Positions 12,271 through 26,686 of a stretch of 64,000 nt of DNA are shown one piece after another (the first letter of the stretch is position 1; each line of letters begins with the position of its first letter). Origin of the DNA: Monosporascus cannonballus. Taxonomy: Eukaryota > Ascomycota > Sordariomycetes > Xylariales. Below the pieces are notes generated by a model that worked only from the letters and a program-made list of their open reading frames with translations, was not told the DNA's origin and did not search any database. The position numbers were made by a program, and so were the translations under genes. The stretch covers positions 101,875 to 165,874 of the forward strand of contig QJNS01000178.1 in the NCBI GenBank assembly GCA_004154925.1. Reading direction: 5' to 3'.

Positions 12271-14541
12271 TTATTAATCCGAATTTAATTTTTATTAAAT
12301 AAATTTATAAATATTTTATATAAATTTAATAATTTCTTTTAATATTCCGTATAGAAGTTTTTATAAAATTATTTTTTAACTTAAAATATTTATTTTTAGG
12401 TTTATTATTATATCGTTATTATTACGTTAAAATAATAGTAAAAAATTTTTATTACTTATAAAAACAATTTTAAAATTTTTATATTTTCTTAAAAAACCTT
12501 TTATTATATTTTTAAAAATTAATTAGAGGTTTACTTCTAATGTCTTATTAATATTTTTTATAAAAGTTATGAATAATTATATTTTATTGTTTTATAATAA
12601 GTTTATTATATTATTACCGTAAAAATTATAATTATTATTAAATAAGGTGTTTTTATAATTATTTTTTAAATAATTTTTAAACTTTTTATTAAATTATCTT
12701 TTTTCGTATAATATAACTATAATAATATTATTTGTAAAATAAATAAACCGTTATTTCGTTTTATATACGATATTATTATATTTTATTTAGGTTTTTCTAC
12801 AATAAAAAAATTAAATGGAATTTTAATTACGTATTTTTAAATTTGTTTTAAGCGGTGGTTTAAATATATATTAATATAAATATTTTTTCGGATTATAATT
12901 ATTATAAATTTATTTTCTTTTATTAATTTTAATTAATGGGATATAATAAGTATATATTATAATTTTGAACTGCGGATTAATTGTTAATTAAATATAACAT
13001 CATAAATATATTTATTATTAATTAGGAAGTTTATATATGTAATATTATTAATTCAGGCGTTTAATATAAAAAAGTATGATTTAATTTATTATTAAATTTT
13101 TGTAAATTTGTTTATATTTTTTTTATTAATAATCTTTTATTAAACTTATTTTTTTTAAATTTTCGTTATCCGAATTATTATTTCCGTTAACGGTATTCCG
13201 TAAATTTATTATTGTAATTTTCGTTTCAATTAAACTAAATTATTTTACGCATATATATTTAAAATATTTTTAATGAGAATAATTTATAATAATATAACGG
13301 AAATATTTTTTATTATTATTAAAGTTTCATTTCGTTATTAAAAATTTATTTCGTATAAGGCCGATTATTTAAAACTTATTCCGAATTATTCTCGGATCGG
13401 TTTTTGTAAGTATTTCGTTATTAATTTATGAATTTAAACATTAATATAATTAATTATATAACATTTATTATAAAAATATTTTTTTAAACCTTTATTATTT
13501 AAAACAGTTTATTAATTTAATTGATTTATTGTTATTAATTAATCGTTTCGTTTTTTATTATAATATTAAATCCTTTTTCTTTTACTTATATAATAATCAT
13601 GTAAAATGTTTAAATAATTAATTATTATTTTTACTTTATATATTTAATAATTTTAATTATTATATAATACATTTTTTACGATTTAGGTATTACGGAATTA
13701 CGCATTAATATTAATATTTAAAAAAATTACTTTAATTATTAAAAGTTATATTAAATTTTTATATTTAATTAATTTAAGTTTACTATTTAGTAAATAATCT
13801 TAAAACCATTAATTATTATTTTATTTTATACGTTATAATTATTTTTTAATAAATTATATTACCAATTTATTTTCGAATTATTTTTTTATATAAACGAATT
13901 ATTAATATCGAAATTCTTTGGTAATCGTTTTATTTTTAATTAATAATTAAATTATAATTATTCTTCGGTAAGTATAAATATTATAATATTGAAGTACATT
14001 ATTGTAAAAAAGCTGGAAATAAACCGATGTTTTTTATTTTCGTACGGAATATGGCGAAAAATAAATAAAACAATTTTTATTTTTTATTTTATAAAGATTA
14101 TTTTATAAGTTTATAATTTATTTTTAAGAATACATTAATAAGTAAGAAATTTATCGTAAATTTTTAATGAAACGGATTTTATTTTATAAGGGCTTTTCTT
14201 TTTTATTTTTATAAAAAGATACTTTTTTTATTTTCGTTATCCGATTAAATAAATTACTTATTATTTTATTACGGCTAAGAATTAATTTAGCAAATTCCTT
14301 CTGCTATATATTAAATTGTTATAATATATTTACAAATAATTAATATTATAAATTTTTCTTAATAATCCGGAATCCAGTTAATACCGTACGTTTGCTTTTG
14401 ATTTCGTTAATTATATTATTTTGTAATAATTTTGTTATAAAACTTTTTTTGGCTTATTATCCGTAACTAAGGTATTTTTAAAAAACGTTTCGCTTTTATT
14501 TAACTTTTTAAAAGCTGTAATAAATTATAACTTTATATATA

Positions 14542-14731
14542 TGTAACGGGTATAATATACAAGTTAAACGGAGATACGGCCTAATAAAGGTTTATGTTCA
14601 AGGTAAAAAGGGAAAGGGAAAAATAATTAGCTACTAACAAAGTGGCTGCTCCTTATATACATATAGGTGAGCTCGGGCTAAGGAGCTCGCTCCGTAAGCC
14701 CGAGCTGCCCTATAGGCTCTAGCCTGTAACA
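14542..14731 (-). repeat. Right LTR of G2 (190 bp)
   Basis: This is the partner of 9329-9518, ending in gtaaca before the TTACG duplication. It holds a strong hairpin: gctcgggct (14671-14679) pairs perfectly with agcccgagc (14697-14705). Confidence 0.9.
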
Positions 14732-14736
14732 TTACG

Positions 14737-15510
14737 TTTTTATATTATAATCGTATATTATTATATAAAGGGATTTGTTTAAATATTTATTGATTAATAT
14801 ATTACAAAATATTTCAACTATAAATAAAATGTGTACCTAATTGTTTTGTTAGTAATTAACGTAATTTCTGAAATATTGTTCTACGGTTCAATGAAGTCGT
14901 TTCGTTTAGCCATCCGTTTAAGAATAATAAATTATTCAAAATTTAAATTTAATATTTATTTATTTGAAAATATTAATACGAACTTTCAAAATAACCCCTT
15001 TTGGCATTTTATATTTATCGCGGTAATTTTTGATAAAAATGTAAGCTAATTACTCTGCGGTTATATTTGTTTTAAAAAGTAAGAAATATCTATGTCTAAT
15101 AAATCTATCAAATATTATTTATATTTTATTGTATTCAATTTCGGTTACAGATCTTTTAAATACGAATACATTAGTAAAATACTTTTAAACTATAATATTC
15201 TATATTTTATCAGGAATATTTAAACCTTATAATAAACTATATGGTTTATAATAAATTACTTTAACTTTATTACAAATATTGCAATTTTTAATCACCCGTT
15301 TAATTCTTTTTCGTAATTTCGAAAAATTCGATTTTTTCTGTAAGCGTTTGATAATTTTGAAAAAACTTTAATAATTATATAACGGGTTTTTATGCAATTT
15401 CTTAACGAATTATTTTTATTAATCCTTTAAAACGTAAATCTTACCTCGGTACAATAACCAATTTTTTTAGTTATCTGTTTAATTATTAGATTTTCTTTTG
15501 TTCTTCTTAT
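14737..15510. other. AT-rich desert between G2 and truncated G3
   Basis: No gene is seen. A short open frame at 14831-15049 has no recognisable motif and is the kind of chance ORF that A/T bias gives. Confidence 0.45.
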
Positions 15511-15515
15511 CGTAA

Positions 15516-15722
15516 TATGAGAATTCAGCCTCTATGAGAATAAGGCTGATAGTCGACCAGCCACCGATTAGCTATCGACTTACTTACTAGTATAAATCCA
15601 CCATTTGGCAGCTAATAGAAAAAGCCAGATAAAAGTAAATTAATAGATTCATTTCTTAAAATCTGCTTTACTATTAGTCGGAAATTACCTTACCCTAGCT
15701 TATAGCTATTTATTACCTTACA
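15516..15722 (+). repeat. LTR of truncated G3 element (207 bp)
   Basis: It starts tatgagaattcagcctctatgag and ends tattaccttaca. It aligns throughout with 26687-26892, with C to T and G to A differences. Confidence 0.88.
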
Positions 15723-16828
15723 ATTTTTTATCTTTATCATAGAGACATAACGTAATAATTACCAAAAACAAAGCTTACTAAGTGTAAAAGAAACTTAAAT
15801 TACTAATCGAAAAAATCGCTAATCGAAACCTAACTAACGAACGATCGATTACGATACGAAAACAGGCGAAAAAACTTATAAAGAAATCTTAACGGGCAAA
15901 AAACTATAAATTTCGGGATCCCGAATTACTTTATATATACAATCAGAATACCTCCCGATAATTATTAATTAAGTGGTCGGAAAATGGACGTAATAAAATA
16001 AATACGTTCAGGTATTTAAAATAAGAAAATTAAAGTCTTCAATACTAATTAAATTTTAAATATTATATATTAATAAAATAAATAATATTCGAAATTATTT
16101 CGGTAACTGGCCAAATAATAAGCTGTAATATAAGTTAAAAAAGTAAAGTTATATAAATTAATTACGATATTGTGGCAAAAGCCCAAAGGCGATAAGCGAA
16201 TACAGCGTTATAATTAGCCGAAACTTTTCGAATACACGTCAATTAAAAAAATTAAAACCTATTACGGAAGTTTACGCCGAAAAGCCAAAACGAAATACCT
16301 TTACCTATATTTAATAGGCTATAAACTATATAAACGTTTTTATTCCGAACGTTTAGTAATTATATTATATTACGTTTAATTATTTTCATTCCGAAAACAA
16401 TTAAAAATAAAAGATATATAGACTTTTATTAAAAAAATTACGTAAATCCCAATTTTCTCGATAAGAAATACAATAAACAGTTTATGGAATTACGATAATA
16501 ATCCGACCAATCGCCGTTATATTTTTACGCTCAATAAAGGTTTCTAATTTATAAAATTAAGTTTGTAAATGCTCTAATCCCTGAAAATAATCAAGATAAT
16601 AAACCTTTTACTTTTAATTACTTTTATAAATTAATACCAAAGTTATAAAATACCTTATTACGAAAAAGCGTTAAACTAAAACAAATTAATAACGAAATAA
16701 ATACAATAAAACGTTATTAGAATACTTAAAAAACGAAGAGAAAGCGATTATTTTCTATTAAAAGTATTAATAAGAATAAATAATCTTATTTTAACGCTTT
16801 CGAGAAAAATACTTAAAACAAAATAAAG

Positions 16829-17068
16829 GTGTCGTATAAAAGTAATAAGAACCACGGACGTTCTTATAATCGGAATGTAAATAATTATAGATTTAATTCC
16901 GATCGGAAAATATCTATACGATTTAATACCTTTAATTTTTATAAGGGCCTATTTAAATGTTACAATTATAAAAAGCTAGGCCATGAAAACGTAAATTACA
17001 AACTAAAAAAGAATACGAAAACGTTGTTATTTCGGCTATACGAAAACCATAAATCGAAGGCCGTATAA
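16829..17068 (+). pseudogene. gag fragment with zinc knuckle (truncated G3)
   Basis: This open stretch is basic and Asn/Arg-rich, and ends in a CCHC knuckle at 16958-16999 read as CYNYKKLGHENVNY. The first Cys and the His remain, while the second and third Cys became Tyr (TGT/TGC to TAT/TAC). The same two changes occur in the G3 copy at 24488-24529. Gag as a whole spans roughly 15760-17800 with many stops. It would have been the capsid/nucleocapsid protein of the element. Confidence 0.7.
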
Positions 17069-17815
17069 AACGATACAGTATATAGCGATAAATCAAACCA
17101 GTTTCCAGGCGTAAACTTAAAAAAGGAGCAGGAATAAACGTATACGTCTAGTCTATTTCGACTAATAATAATAAGACGGTCGGAACAATGCCGCTTTTTA
17201 AAAGAAGGGCACTTATTAAAAGAAAGATGGGAGATATAGCAATACAAATAAATATAGATACCGGAATTTAAGTAAATACTATAAACAAAAGGTTAGCGAA
17301 AAAAACTTAATTTCTAATTAATTTCCGTAAATATTCAGGGCTTTATTGGTATTGACGGCGCGTATATTAAGTATTATGAGGCTTATGAAATTCTTATTAA
17401 CATAGTAAATATTAACGAAAACGAAAGAAAATTTAAATAATTTTGTTTTGCTATATGCCGCAATCGTAAAACGCCTAATTTCCTATTATCTAAATTAGAA
17501 ATAAGTAAATTAAGCGTTTTATGAGAAATAACCAGATGTTAATAATTATATGGATTATTACAAAGGCTTAACGGACAGGAAATCGTAAACCTAACGCTTT
17601 TCGATAAGCAAATTTATACTGTTAATATGATAAAGCTAACTGACATATTAAATATTCCAGAATTTAGAAAATAATAAAAAGGGAAGATAATTAACTTTCT
17701 TACATACCTGGAAAGCTTCCGGCGAATATATTCCGAAAATGCAACGAAAAAACTCCTTTAATTATTAAAAGCAAAAAATGCAATAAATCTAATTCCAGAA
17801 AAAACAATAGCGTAA

Positions 17816-18420
17816 ACCGATTTGCTCATAAATGTTAAATTTATTGGTTTTTCGAGGGCAACCTTTTTAATATTTTCGTATATTTATTCGCATTTTATAA
17901 TATTTAATAACATATATTATTTATTTATCTTTAATCGGAATGATAATACATTAAATATTAAACGATTACGATAAATCGCGAAATATATTTAACGAAATTG
18001 CCGGATTTGTTTTAAACAATTATCTGTTATATTTGTTTCGTTTTTAAAAATTTTATAATATTTAATATAACGTTTATTAGCTTGTATTAACGTAAATATG
18101 TTATGAATAATAAAACGGAAATTATAATTCTTTTGCGAAATATTTATTATACGTATTTACTTTTGTGTTCGTATTTAAATTTATTCGTATAATAACTGAA
18201 TATTAATTAATTTTTTATTAAAATAATTAAAATTTTAATATTAACCTTATATCAATCGTACGACATTATTTAATCGAAATATATTGAACGTATATTTTTA
18301 TTCCAGTAATAACTTTTTTTAATTTATTCGAATTATAGAAGATAACAAAATATTATACGACAGTTAACTACTTTTTTTTTCCTATAGTTATTTTCTTGTC
18401 AGAAATAAATGAAAGATAAC
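17816..18420. other. AT-rich desert after the G3 truncation
   Basis: No gene or known repeat is seen. The junction with G3 at about 17815 is where an insertion or deletion must have happened. Confidence 0.4.
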
Positions 18421-18421
18421 G

Positions 18422-18532
18422 AGGGTGTAACGCTAGCTACAATACCAAAAAGTGAGCAATTCCAAACCCTAATTGGGGTTTGGACACCCTAATCCACCTT
18501 ATAAGGACTAGCTGTGCATATTATCACAAAAA
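18422..18532. repeat. Small GC-richer island with hairpin, possible MITE or solo LTR
   Basis: About 110 bp of balanced composition lie in an AT desert. It starts tgtaacgctagc and holds a near-perfect palindrome at 18462-18483 (ccaaaccc/gggtttgg arms around taattg). Islands of this kind in this window are otherwise LTRs. I find no second copy, so its class is open. Confidence 0.35.
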
Positions 18533-21500
18533 ATATTTTTACGTTTTATTTTCGAATAGGAATTATAATATGTCCTATTTTTTAAAAGTTTTAATAAATT
18601 AAAACGTAATTTCTTTAAAAACATTTAAGAGCCTTTTAAATTGCACGCATTTCTTACGGTTAATATTTATTCGGTGATAAAAAATGTTTTTTAATAAAAC
18701 TCTATTTTTTTGGGTTTAATCTAGGTATTTCTAATTAAGTTTCTTTCGTTAGATTTTTATTTTAAAATGCGTTTAAATATATTTATTCTTTTTTCTGCTA
18801 AGCTTTTTAATCGTAATATTAAATAACTTATATATAATCAGTTTTTAACATTATGTTAAATAAGTACTTAAAATCATTTCTTATTTAAATATTTTAATTT
18901 TTCAAAGTATTTTAATTTGTAATTAAACTAAAATATCAATATAATCTATTTTGTAAAAAAATAAGGCCGACGTTTCTAACCTTAAATAAATAACTTCTTT
19001 AAGTTATAAAATATGCATTAACGATTCATTATTTTATTATAAATATTTTTTAAAAATATTTCGAAAAATAGAGTTTGTATATTCGAACTTAAAATACCCT
19101 TTTTTATATAAAACTATAAATTCTTTGAGCTAAAATCTTTTATATTTTATATATTACCGTAGTACGTTCGTTAATTTAAACATAATATATATTTTATCGC
19201 GTTAATAAATTAATAAATATATACCGTATTTAATAATATAAAATGTTTTATAATATTATTTTTTATAATAAATATTATTTAAATACTTTTGTTTTTATAT
19301 TAAAGAGGCTTTGTTACAAAGGCGACCGAAATACTTTAATAATTTCGAATGTATTTGTTCGATTTAGTAGCTATCTAAATTCGTAATAAAATCAATTAAA
19401 TAATTATATTTTCATCCGTTATATTCTGTTTATTTGATAAAAGCTTTCGTTTTGTTTTTCTTTCGAAAACAATACTTTTTGTCACACTTGATGAAACAAA
19501 TGGAAAATTTAATCGGTGAGAATATATTAAGCATTTAATTAATAATTTATATTTAATTGTTATAGAATAAATATATAATTATAGCCGGTTATATTTCTTA
19601 CAGCTGTTCTATCCGATAATATTTTCTTATCGTCGTTTTTAGCAATATTTCAAACCTATTTCGAACGTACGATATTTCAGTTTTTTTCATCAATTTGGGT
19701 AAAGTGAATTATTATAAATTAGGTATGAAAATCCGTTAATTTATTTTTATTAGTTATTGCGTTATTTTAAAAGAATATAAGAAAGTAAATACGTAAATAA
19801 AGTACAATCAAATAATGGCAAATTATTTCAAATAATAAATATATTAATAGACTTTTATTTAGATTATATTCGTATTCGCTCGAGTATAGGATTTTATATT
19901 TGTTTTAATTAAGTAAGTCGGCGACTGGCCGCCGACATTTAGCCTTACTTTCTGTTTTTTTTTATTTTCTTACTAAAAGTTTATTTTCGTATAAAACTAT
20001 ATTATTCTAGATAATTCGAAAAAAATAAAAGGAATATTACTATAATAAAAATATGACCTTAGTTACTGAGGCTAAATAATATCGTACGGTTAGCGTAAAG
20101 TTATTATTAAAATTTTTATTTATCGCTAAAAAATAATTAATATACGGTTATTATATAAATATATTTAAATACGAAAATGGACATAAATACGAAAAGTAAA
20201 TCTTTTATAAAAAATATAATTTTTATTTTATTGTCGCTAATATATCTATATATCTACGTTAATAAGAATTTATAAGTTCCATATTAAATTTTAGAACATT
20301 TTTAAAATTGAAATAAAAATAACGAATATTTATCAAAAGAATTTCATGATTTTGTTATATTTTATTTCCAATTTATCATAACTGTTTAATATTTAATTTA
20401 TTATTATTTCGAATATTAATCAATAAATACATATATTCTTATATATTATAAAATATAAATAAATTCACGACTATACAAATGCATAAACGAAAAAGAATTA
20501 ACAAATTTAATATTTATTGCTAAATTAACTTACGTTATTAATTTCGTTAAATTTAATAATACTTCTAATATTTCCAATTTCGACAATAAAAAGTTATTTC
20601 GAAAATGTTATAATTATTTAAATATTTAAAAAAAAAAGAAATCCGAAACGTATATTTTAAAGAAAAGAGAACATATTTCTTATATTCATAGAAATTACAT
20701 ATATTATAAATTTAATACAAAACGAATTCCTATTTATACGGCGAATTTACTTACTTTCAAAATATTAACAGCAAAAATTCGAAAATCATGTTTATGAAAA
20801 TTTACGAATTAAATAAATCGAAAAATCGAAATCGGATAGTACTATTTCCGTTTTACTTGTATTTAAAAAAGACGTTAATTTACGGTTATATATTAATTAC
20901 TAGCTATTCAACTAGGTAATTATAAACAACTACTATTTTTAATTATTAATCTTTTACATTATCAATTGATTAAAATTAAATTTGTTTTCAAATTATATTT
21001 AAAAAAATATTTTTTCTTAAATTCTAATTAAAAAGGTGATAAATAAAAAACGGTTTTTGAAACGAGGTTTATTTAATTCACTTATATAGTAATATTTTGC
21101 GGGTTTATTAATATTTTTATAACGGTTTAAATATATATATATATACTTGTAATTAAATTTATTGATTCAATTTATTGTATTTATTTAAATAATATCGCAG
21201 TATTTTCAATTTATTTACAAACGTTTCAAAATTATTTATTATTTATTTAATTTATAAAAAACAAAGATTTTAAAAATATTATTTCCTTTTCAATTTGTAT
21301 TGTATATGTTAAAAAGAATATAAAGAACTTTGCGATAAATTATAGTCATTTAAAAATAAAACGCTTCTAATTTTGAATATGACATTTAAATGTTTTTAAA
21401 ATATATTATATTTTATAAAAAACCTATCATTTCTTATTTAAAAATAATCCGCTTTATTATACCTTTTTTAAAAAAAAACCTTGTATATAATATTTTTAAA

Positions 21501-23034
21501 TAGGTTGACAAAATAATTAAAAGGTTTAAAAAGTTAAGGGTTATTTTCGGTCATATAATTATTTTCTGATATTAACATATTAATTATTAAGTTCGTATAA
21601 AAATAAATATATTTTTTAAGATGATATTACCTATCTTATTACAATATGAATAAGAAAACTTAATTTTTTAATTACGTTTTATTTACATCAATTATGTAAT
21701 ATCGAAATTAATTAAAAAAGAAAAGAATTAAAATTATTCGTCATCGTAAAAAGTTGAAAATATTAATCATAATATTTGAAAAAATACTATATAAGTTTTT
21801 TTAATTTTGACGGATTATTAAATATTAATAGAAATAATTACTGTATTTATACGACATTCTTGAAAAAGATTTATTCGGTAAATATATTAATTATTATAAC
21901 TCGATTTCGTATTATTGTATTAATTAGAAAAAGTCAATTTCGGTAATAAGTTGAATTTACGATTAAGTTTTATATTTATACAAATTAATTATAGTACTAT
22001 AATATGAATATTTATAATTGAACTTCGATTAATTAACGAAGTATTTAACGAAAATAAATATATAATAATATTTATATTTTATATAATTAATAAATATCGT
22101 CGAATAAAATAATTTGTTTTATTTTCTAAAACCGACTGTATAATTTAATATTTCGATAAATGTAAAATATATACGGCAAAAATATTCAACTAAGAATTAT
22201 TACTCAATTTATTTAAAAATGATATCTTATTATAATAATAAAGTATTATTTTAATACCGAATTATTTGGAAATTGCAAAGACGAAAACGTTAAAACTGTT
22301 AGGTGAAAATAATACGTTTTAAATTTAATAACGAAAATATTAAGGTTAAATAAAATAATATTTATTTCAAAAGTTGATAATAGTTTTATAATAATATTTA
22401 CGAATTATAAATTAAAAATATAAATATTTAAACATTTAAAATATTAACTAATAAAAATATCACAATAAAAAAGTTATTGAATAGATTTTAATAATATATT
22501 ATTTTATTAGAATAGATTCAGTATTTTGTAATAACACGTTTATGTTAATTATTCCTTAATTAATATTATGACATTTTGTACATCAAATATATAAAAACTT
22601 GAAAACTATTACCTTCATTAGCTAGAACTTTTATTAAAAGATTTTAATAAATAGAAGCTAACAATATATCGAAAAATACCTATTAATTTAAAATATATTA
22701 AACTCGAAATATAAATTTTGTAAAACATTTTATTTATTACAATATTTATATTAAGATATAAATATAAGTTATATTACGCAATTTCTATTTAATTTAAAGA
22801 ATAATAAATATATATATAATATTATTTTTATAATCGTTAAATATATTACGGTAATAACTTTACTATAATTAATAATTGAAAGTTTAATTATTATAAAATT
22901 AAATTATATATTATATAAAAAACAAAATATGAATTCAAGTTTAATCGAATAATATTAATAATTAAAAAAAATAATTGTTATAAAATTTAAGTCAAGTTTA
23001 TTAAATTAAGAAAATTTAATATTAATTATTTACT
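18533..23034. other. 4.5-kb AT-rich desert
   Basis: No coding sequence is recognised. One non-AT patch at 19912-19955 (gtcggcgactggccgccgac, a 7-bp stem) resembles in inverted orientation the sequence at 39160-39195. The rest is homogeneous A/T with residual CpG. Confidence 0.5.
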
Positions 23035-23039
23035 ATTTA

Positions 23040-23235
23040 TATGAAAACATAGCTCTTATAGGGCTGCAGCTGGTGTTCGACTAACTACAGACCTACGCGC
23101 TTGTATAAATAACCATCTAGTAATTAATAAAAAAACGTCAAATATAAATAACTTAATACATTTACTTCTTGAAATTTATTTTACGATTAGTTGGAAATTA
23201 CCTTACCCTAGCTTATAGCTGTCTGTTATTTTATA
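23040..23235 (+). repeat. 5' LTR of complete G3 (196 bp)
   Basis: It starts tatgaaaacatagctc (TGTG damaged) and ends gttattttata (TTACA damaged). It shares with 36477-36670 a shortened central segment (acagacctacgcgc / acagacttacgcgc) that the LTRs at 15516 and 26687 lack. Confidence 0.88.
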
Positions 23236-23259
23236 ATTTTTCTATCTTTACCATAAAAG

Positions 23260-24640
23260 GTAACGCGATAATTACCAAAAGCAGAACTTGCCGATTTTAA
23301 AACGAACTTCAATTACAGGTCGGAAAATTTACTAATCGGAACTCAATAAAAGAAGGATCGGTTACGATATAGGAACAGGTTAAAAAACTTATAATAAAGT
23401 CTTAATATGCAGAAAATTATCGTCTTCGAAATTTTAAATCTTTTTATACATATAATAAGGACGTATCCAGATAACCGTTAATCGAATGATCGAAAAATGG
23501 ACATAATATAGCGATTACGTCTCGAAATTCAAAATAAGAAAGGGTTAAGCTTTTTAATAATAATTCAATTTTAAAAAATTATTTCTTAACAAAACGAACA
23601 ATGTTCGAAATTATTTCGATAACTGGCCGAATAATAAGCGAGGGCTTAGGTTAAAAAAGTAAGGCTTTATAAGTTAATTGCGATATTATTATAAAAGTCT
23701 AAATGTAACGAACGAATACCGCGTTATAATTATCCGAAATTTTCCGAACGTGCATTAATTTAAAGAAATTTGATAAAAGCTATTATTAAAGCTTACGTTA
23801 AAAACCCAGGACGAAATACCTTTATTTACATTTAATAGGCTATGAGCCATATGGACGTCCTTATTTGAATATTTGGCGATTATATCGCCTTATGCTTAAT
23901 TATTTCGATTATAAAGAAGAATTGAAAATAAAATATTTATGGATTTTTATTCAGAAAGGTTACGTAAATCCTATTCTTTTTGATAAGAAATATAAGGAGC
24001 AATTTATGGAACTGCGATAACGAACCAATTAATTACCGCTGGACTTTTATGCTCAATAAAAACTTTTAGTTTATAAGATAAAATTTACAAAAGTTCTTAG
24101 TTTAGAGAACGATTAGAACAATAAACGCCTTATCTTTAATTATTTTTATAAATTGATATCTGGGTTACGAAATACCTTATTGCCAAAAAAAACGTTAAAT
24201 TGGAATAAGTTAATAACGTAATAAAAAAAGTAAAACGTTGTTAAAACGCCTAGAAAACAGCGAAAGAAAACTGGTTGTTTTTCGCTAAAAGCGTTAATAA
24301 AGATAAACGATTTTACTTTAATATCTTTGAAAAAAAAGATCCCAAAAGCAAATTAAAAATACCGCGTAAATATAATGGAAACCATAAACGTTTTTGAAAA
24401 TGAAAATCGGATAATTGCCGATTTAACTCAGATTGCAGCAAGTCCATACGATTCAATATCCCTGATTTTTATAAAGGTCTACCTAAGTGCTATAACTATG
24501 GAAAAATAAACCATAAAAATGTGGACTATATATCTAAAAAAGATAAAAAACCCTGTTATCTCGGCTGTACAGAAATCGATTTTCGAAGGCTGTACAAAAC
24601 GTTACAGTATATAACGATAAATTAAATTAATCTCTAAACG
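23260..24640 (+). pseudogene. G3 gag relic
   Basis: This parallels 15745-17150 of the truncated copy along its length. At 24488-24529 the frame reads CYNYGKINHKNVDY, a CX2CX4HX4C knuckle with two Cys turned to Tyr. Many in-frame TAA/TAG stops stand where the other copy has sense codons and vice versa, so the copies decayed partly independently. Confidence 0.7.
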
Positions 24641-25329
24641 TAAACCTAAAAACGTGCCGAAATAGGCGTATACGTCTAGTTTATTTCGGCTGATAACTGT
24701 AAGACGATCGAAACAAAACCGTTTTTTAAAAGGAGAGCACTTATTAAAAAAAACCTACGAGAGATGTAGCAGTACAAATAGATATATATATCGGAACACA
24801 GATAAATACTGTAAGTAGAAAGTTGGCGAAAAGCTTAATTTCTAATTAATTTCCGTAAATATTCTGAACCTTATCAGTATTAACGCCGCGTATATCAAGT
24901 GTTATAAGGCTTACAAAATTCCTATTAATATAACAAATAATTACAGAAACGAACGAAAATTTAAGTAAATATATTTCGCAATATGCCCTAATCGGAAGGC
25001 ATCCGATTCCTTATTATCCAAATCAGAAATAGATAGATTGAGTATTTTATTACATATAGCCATATATCAATAATTATATAAACAATTATAAGAGAATAAT
25101 AGCCAAGAAAATTACAAACTTAACGTTTTCCGGTAAATAAGTTTATAATATTAATATAATAAATCTAACCGACGAATTAAATATTTCAGAATCCGGTAAA
25201 TAATAGAAACAAGAAATAATTAACTTTTTTTGCATTCTTAAAAGGCCTCCGGCAAATATATTCCGAAAAAATAACGAAAAAATTCTATTAGCTGCTAAGA
25301 GAAAAATATGGAAAAACCTGATCCCAGAA

Positions 25330-26640
25330 AAAATACCTTTATTTGGTCCAATCTATCCTATTTCGGAGGCCTAGCGAAAAATACTCGAAAAATACATCCG
25401 AAATAACTTAAAAACAAAACGAATACGTTATTTAAAACCGGATATAAAGGTATTAATATTATTCGTACTTAAAAAGGACGGCAGTTTCCGACTGTACGTT
25501 AATCATAAAGAGTTACATTAAATAATAATAAAAATCCAATATTTTTGAATTTAATTTTAAAGCTAATAAATTATTTAAGATTAATTAAGATATTTTCAGA
25601 AATTAATTTTAAAGATATCTTATGATATTAGGATTAAAAACGGCAATTAATAAAAAACCGTTTTCTGAAAATATTACGAGTAATTCGAATATATAATTAT
25701 ATTATTTAACTTTATTAATATGCCGATCACGTTTTAAGCCTATGTTCACAAAATATTAACTGGATTAATTAACAATATATATATAATATATCTCAATAAT
25801 ATAATTATTTATTCGGATAACGAACGGAAATATGCGAAATATTTCCATTTAAACTATAAACGATTATTATAATATTAATTATTCGCCAAAATATCTAAAT
25901 ACCAATTTTTTTTAAAAAAAAAGATATATTTCTTAGGCTTTATAATTAGTACCGATAAGTGGGAAATAAGTCGCCGACGGGTCGACGCCATTAAAACGTA
26001 TCTAAAGCCGAGATCGATTTATAATATCCATGTTTTCCTAGAGTTCGCGAATTTCTATCAAAAATTTATTGCTTATTATTCAAATATTACGGAATTTATT
26101 ACCAAATTATTAAAAAAGGCGTAATATCAAAACAAGAAAATAGAATTCTATTAGCCTAAAAAAATCAAAGAAAACGTTCTGCAAATTAAAAGACGCCTTC
26201 TAGTCGGCAACCATTTTTCGATTCTAAGATAACGCTAAAAATACAAGAGCTAAAATAAACGTCTTAATAAAAGTTATATTGAAGATACTATTACAAAAAC
26301 ACGGAAAGCATTAATGCCTAATCGTATACTGGTTGCAAAATTAAGTTCAATCGAAAAGTAGTAAGTTATAAGGTAATAAAAATTATTGACAATTATAAAA
26401 AACTTGGAATTTTAGCGGTCATACCTTAAGAATATAGAATAAAATTTCTTAATACTTATCGATTTTATGGCGCTAAAGGACATAATAAAGGCGCCGGTAC
26501 ATAACTTTAAGAAAAAACTTAATCTGATAAATTTACCGTTTTATATAATGTAATTTTAAAATCTAATATCGACCGAACGCCGTTAACCCGGCAAACAAAT
26601 TATCTAAACGCCCGGATTACATGTTAAAGGAATTCATATA
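25330..26640 (+). pseudogene. G3 reverse transcriptase and RNase H relic
   Basis: Reading starts near FVLKKDG- and LRLYVNHKEL-like sequence (25450-25520). It goes on with FNFINMPITFQAYVHKIL (the GLxNAPATFQ block, 25711-25760), then IYLNNIIIYSDNE (catalytic YLDD as YLNN, Asn codons at 25795-25800). Later come FLGFIISTDKWEISRRRVDA and EFANFYQKFIAYYSNITEF (26042-26100), which are connection/RNase H sequence. All changes fit G to A or C to T. It is inactive. Confidence 0.82.
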
Positions 26641-26686
26641 TAAAAATATAATCTTTACATTATTTAAAAAATTCAAAGTTACGAAT

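Larger units (their letters stand above)
9329..14731 (-). mobile_element. Complete Ty3/gypsy retrotransposon, family G2
   Basis: Two 190-bp LTRs flank 5.0 kb of internal DNA, and a perfect 5-bp target duplication TTACG stands at 9324-9328 and 14732-14736. The pyrimidine run right after the left LTR (ccttttttttttgctttt) is a polypurine tract on the - strand, so the element reads right to left. The reverse transcriptase relic on the - strand agrees. The interior is strongly RIP-mutated while both LTRs keep most of their G+C. Confidence 0.9.
15516..17815 (+). mobile_element. Truncated Ty3/gypsy element, family G3 (5' LTR and gag)
   Basis: A 207-bp LTR is followed by gag sequence that parallels the complete G3 element (23236-25340) until about 17815 (shared ..ccagaaaaaa..). 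There similarity stops, just before where pol should start. No matching 3' LTR follows. The LTR belongs to the same subfamily as the solo LTR at 26687 (long central segment, tataaatcc), not to that of the LTRs at 23040 and 36477. Confidence 0.8.

Noticed and set aside
16996..17247. - strand 83-codon frame
   Set aside because: It is antisense to G3 gag, whose zinc knuckle reads on the + strand in two copies.
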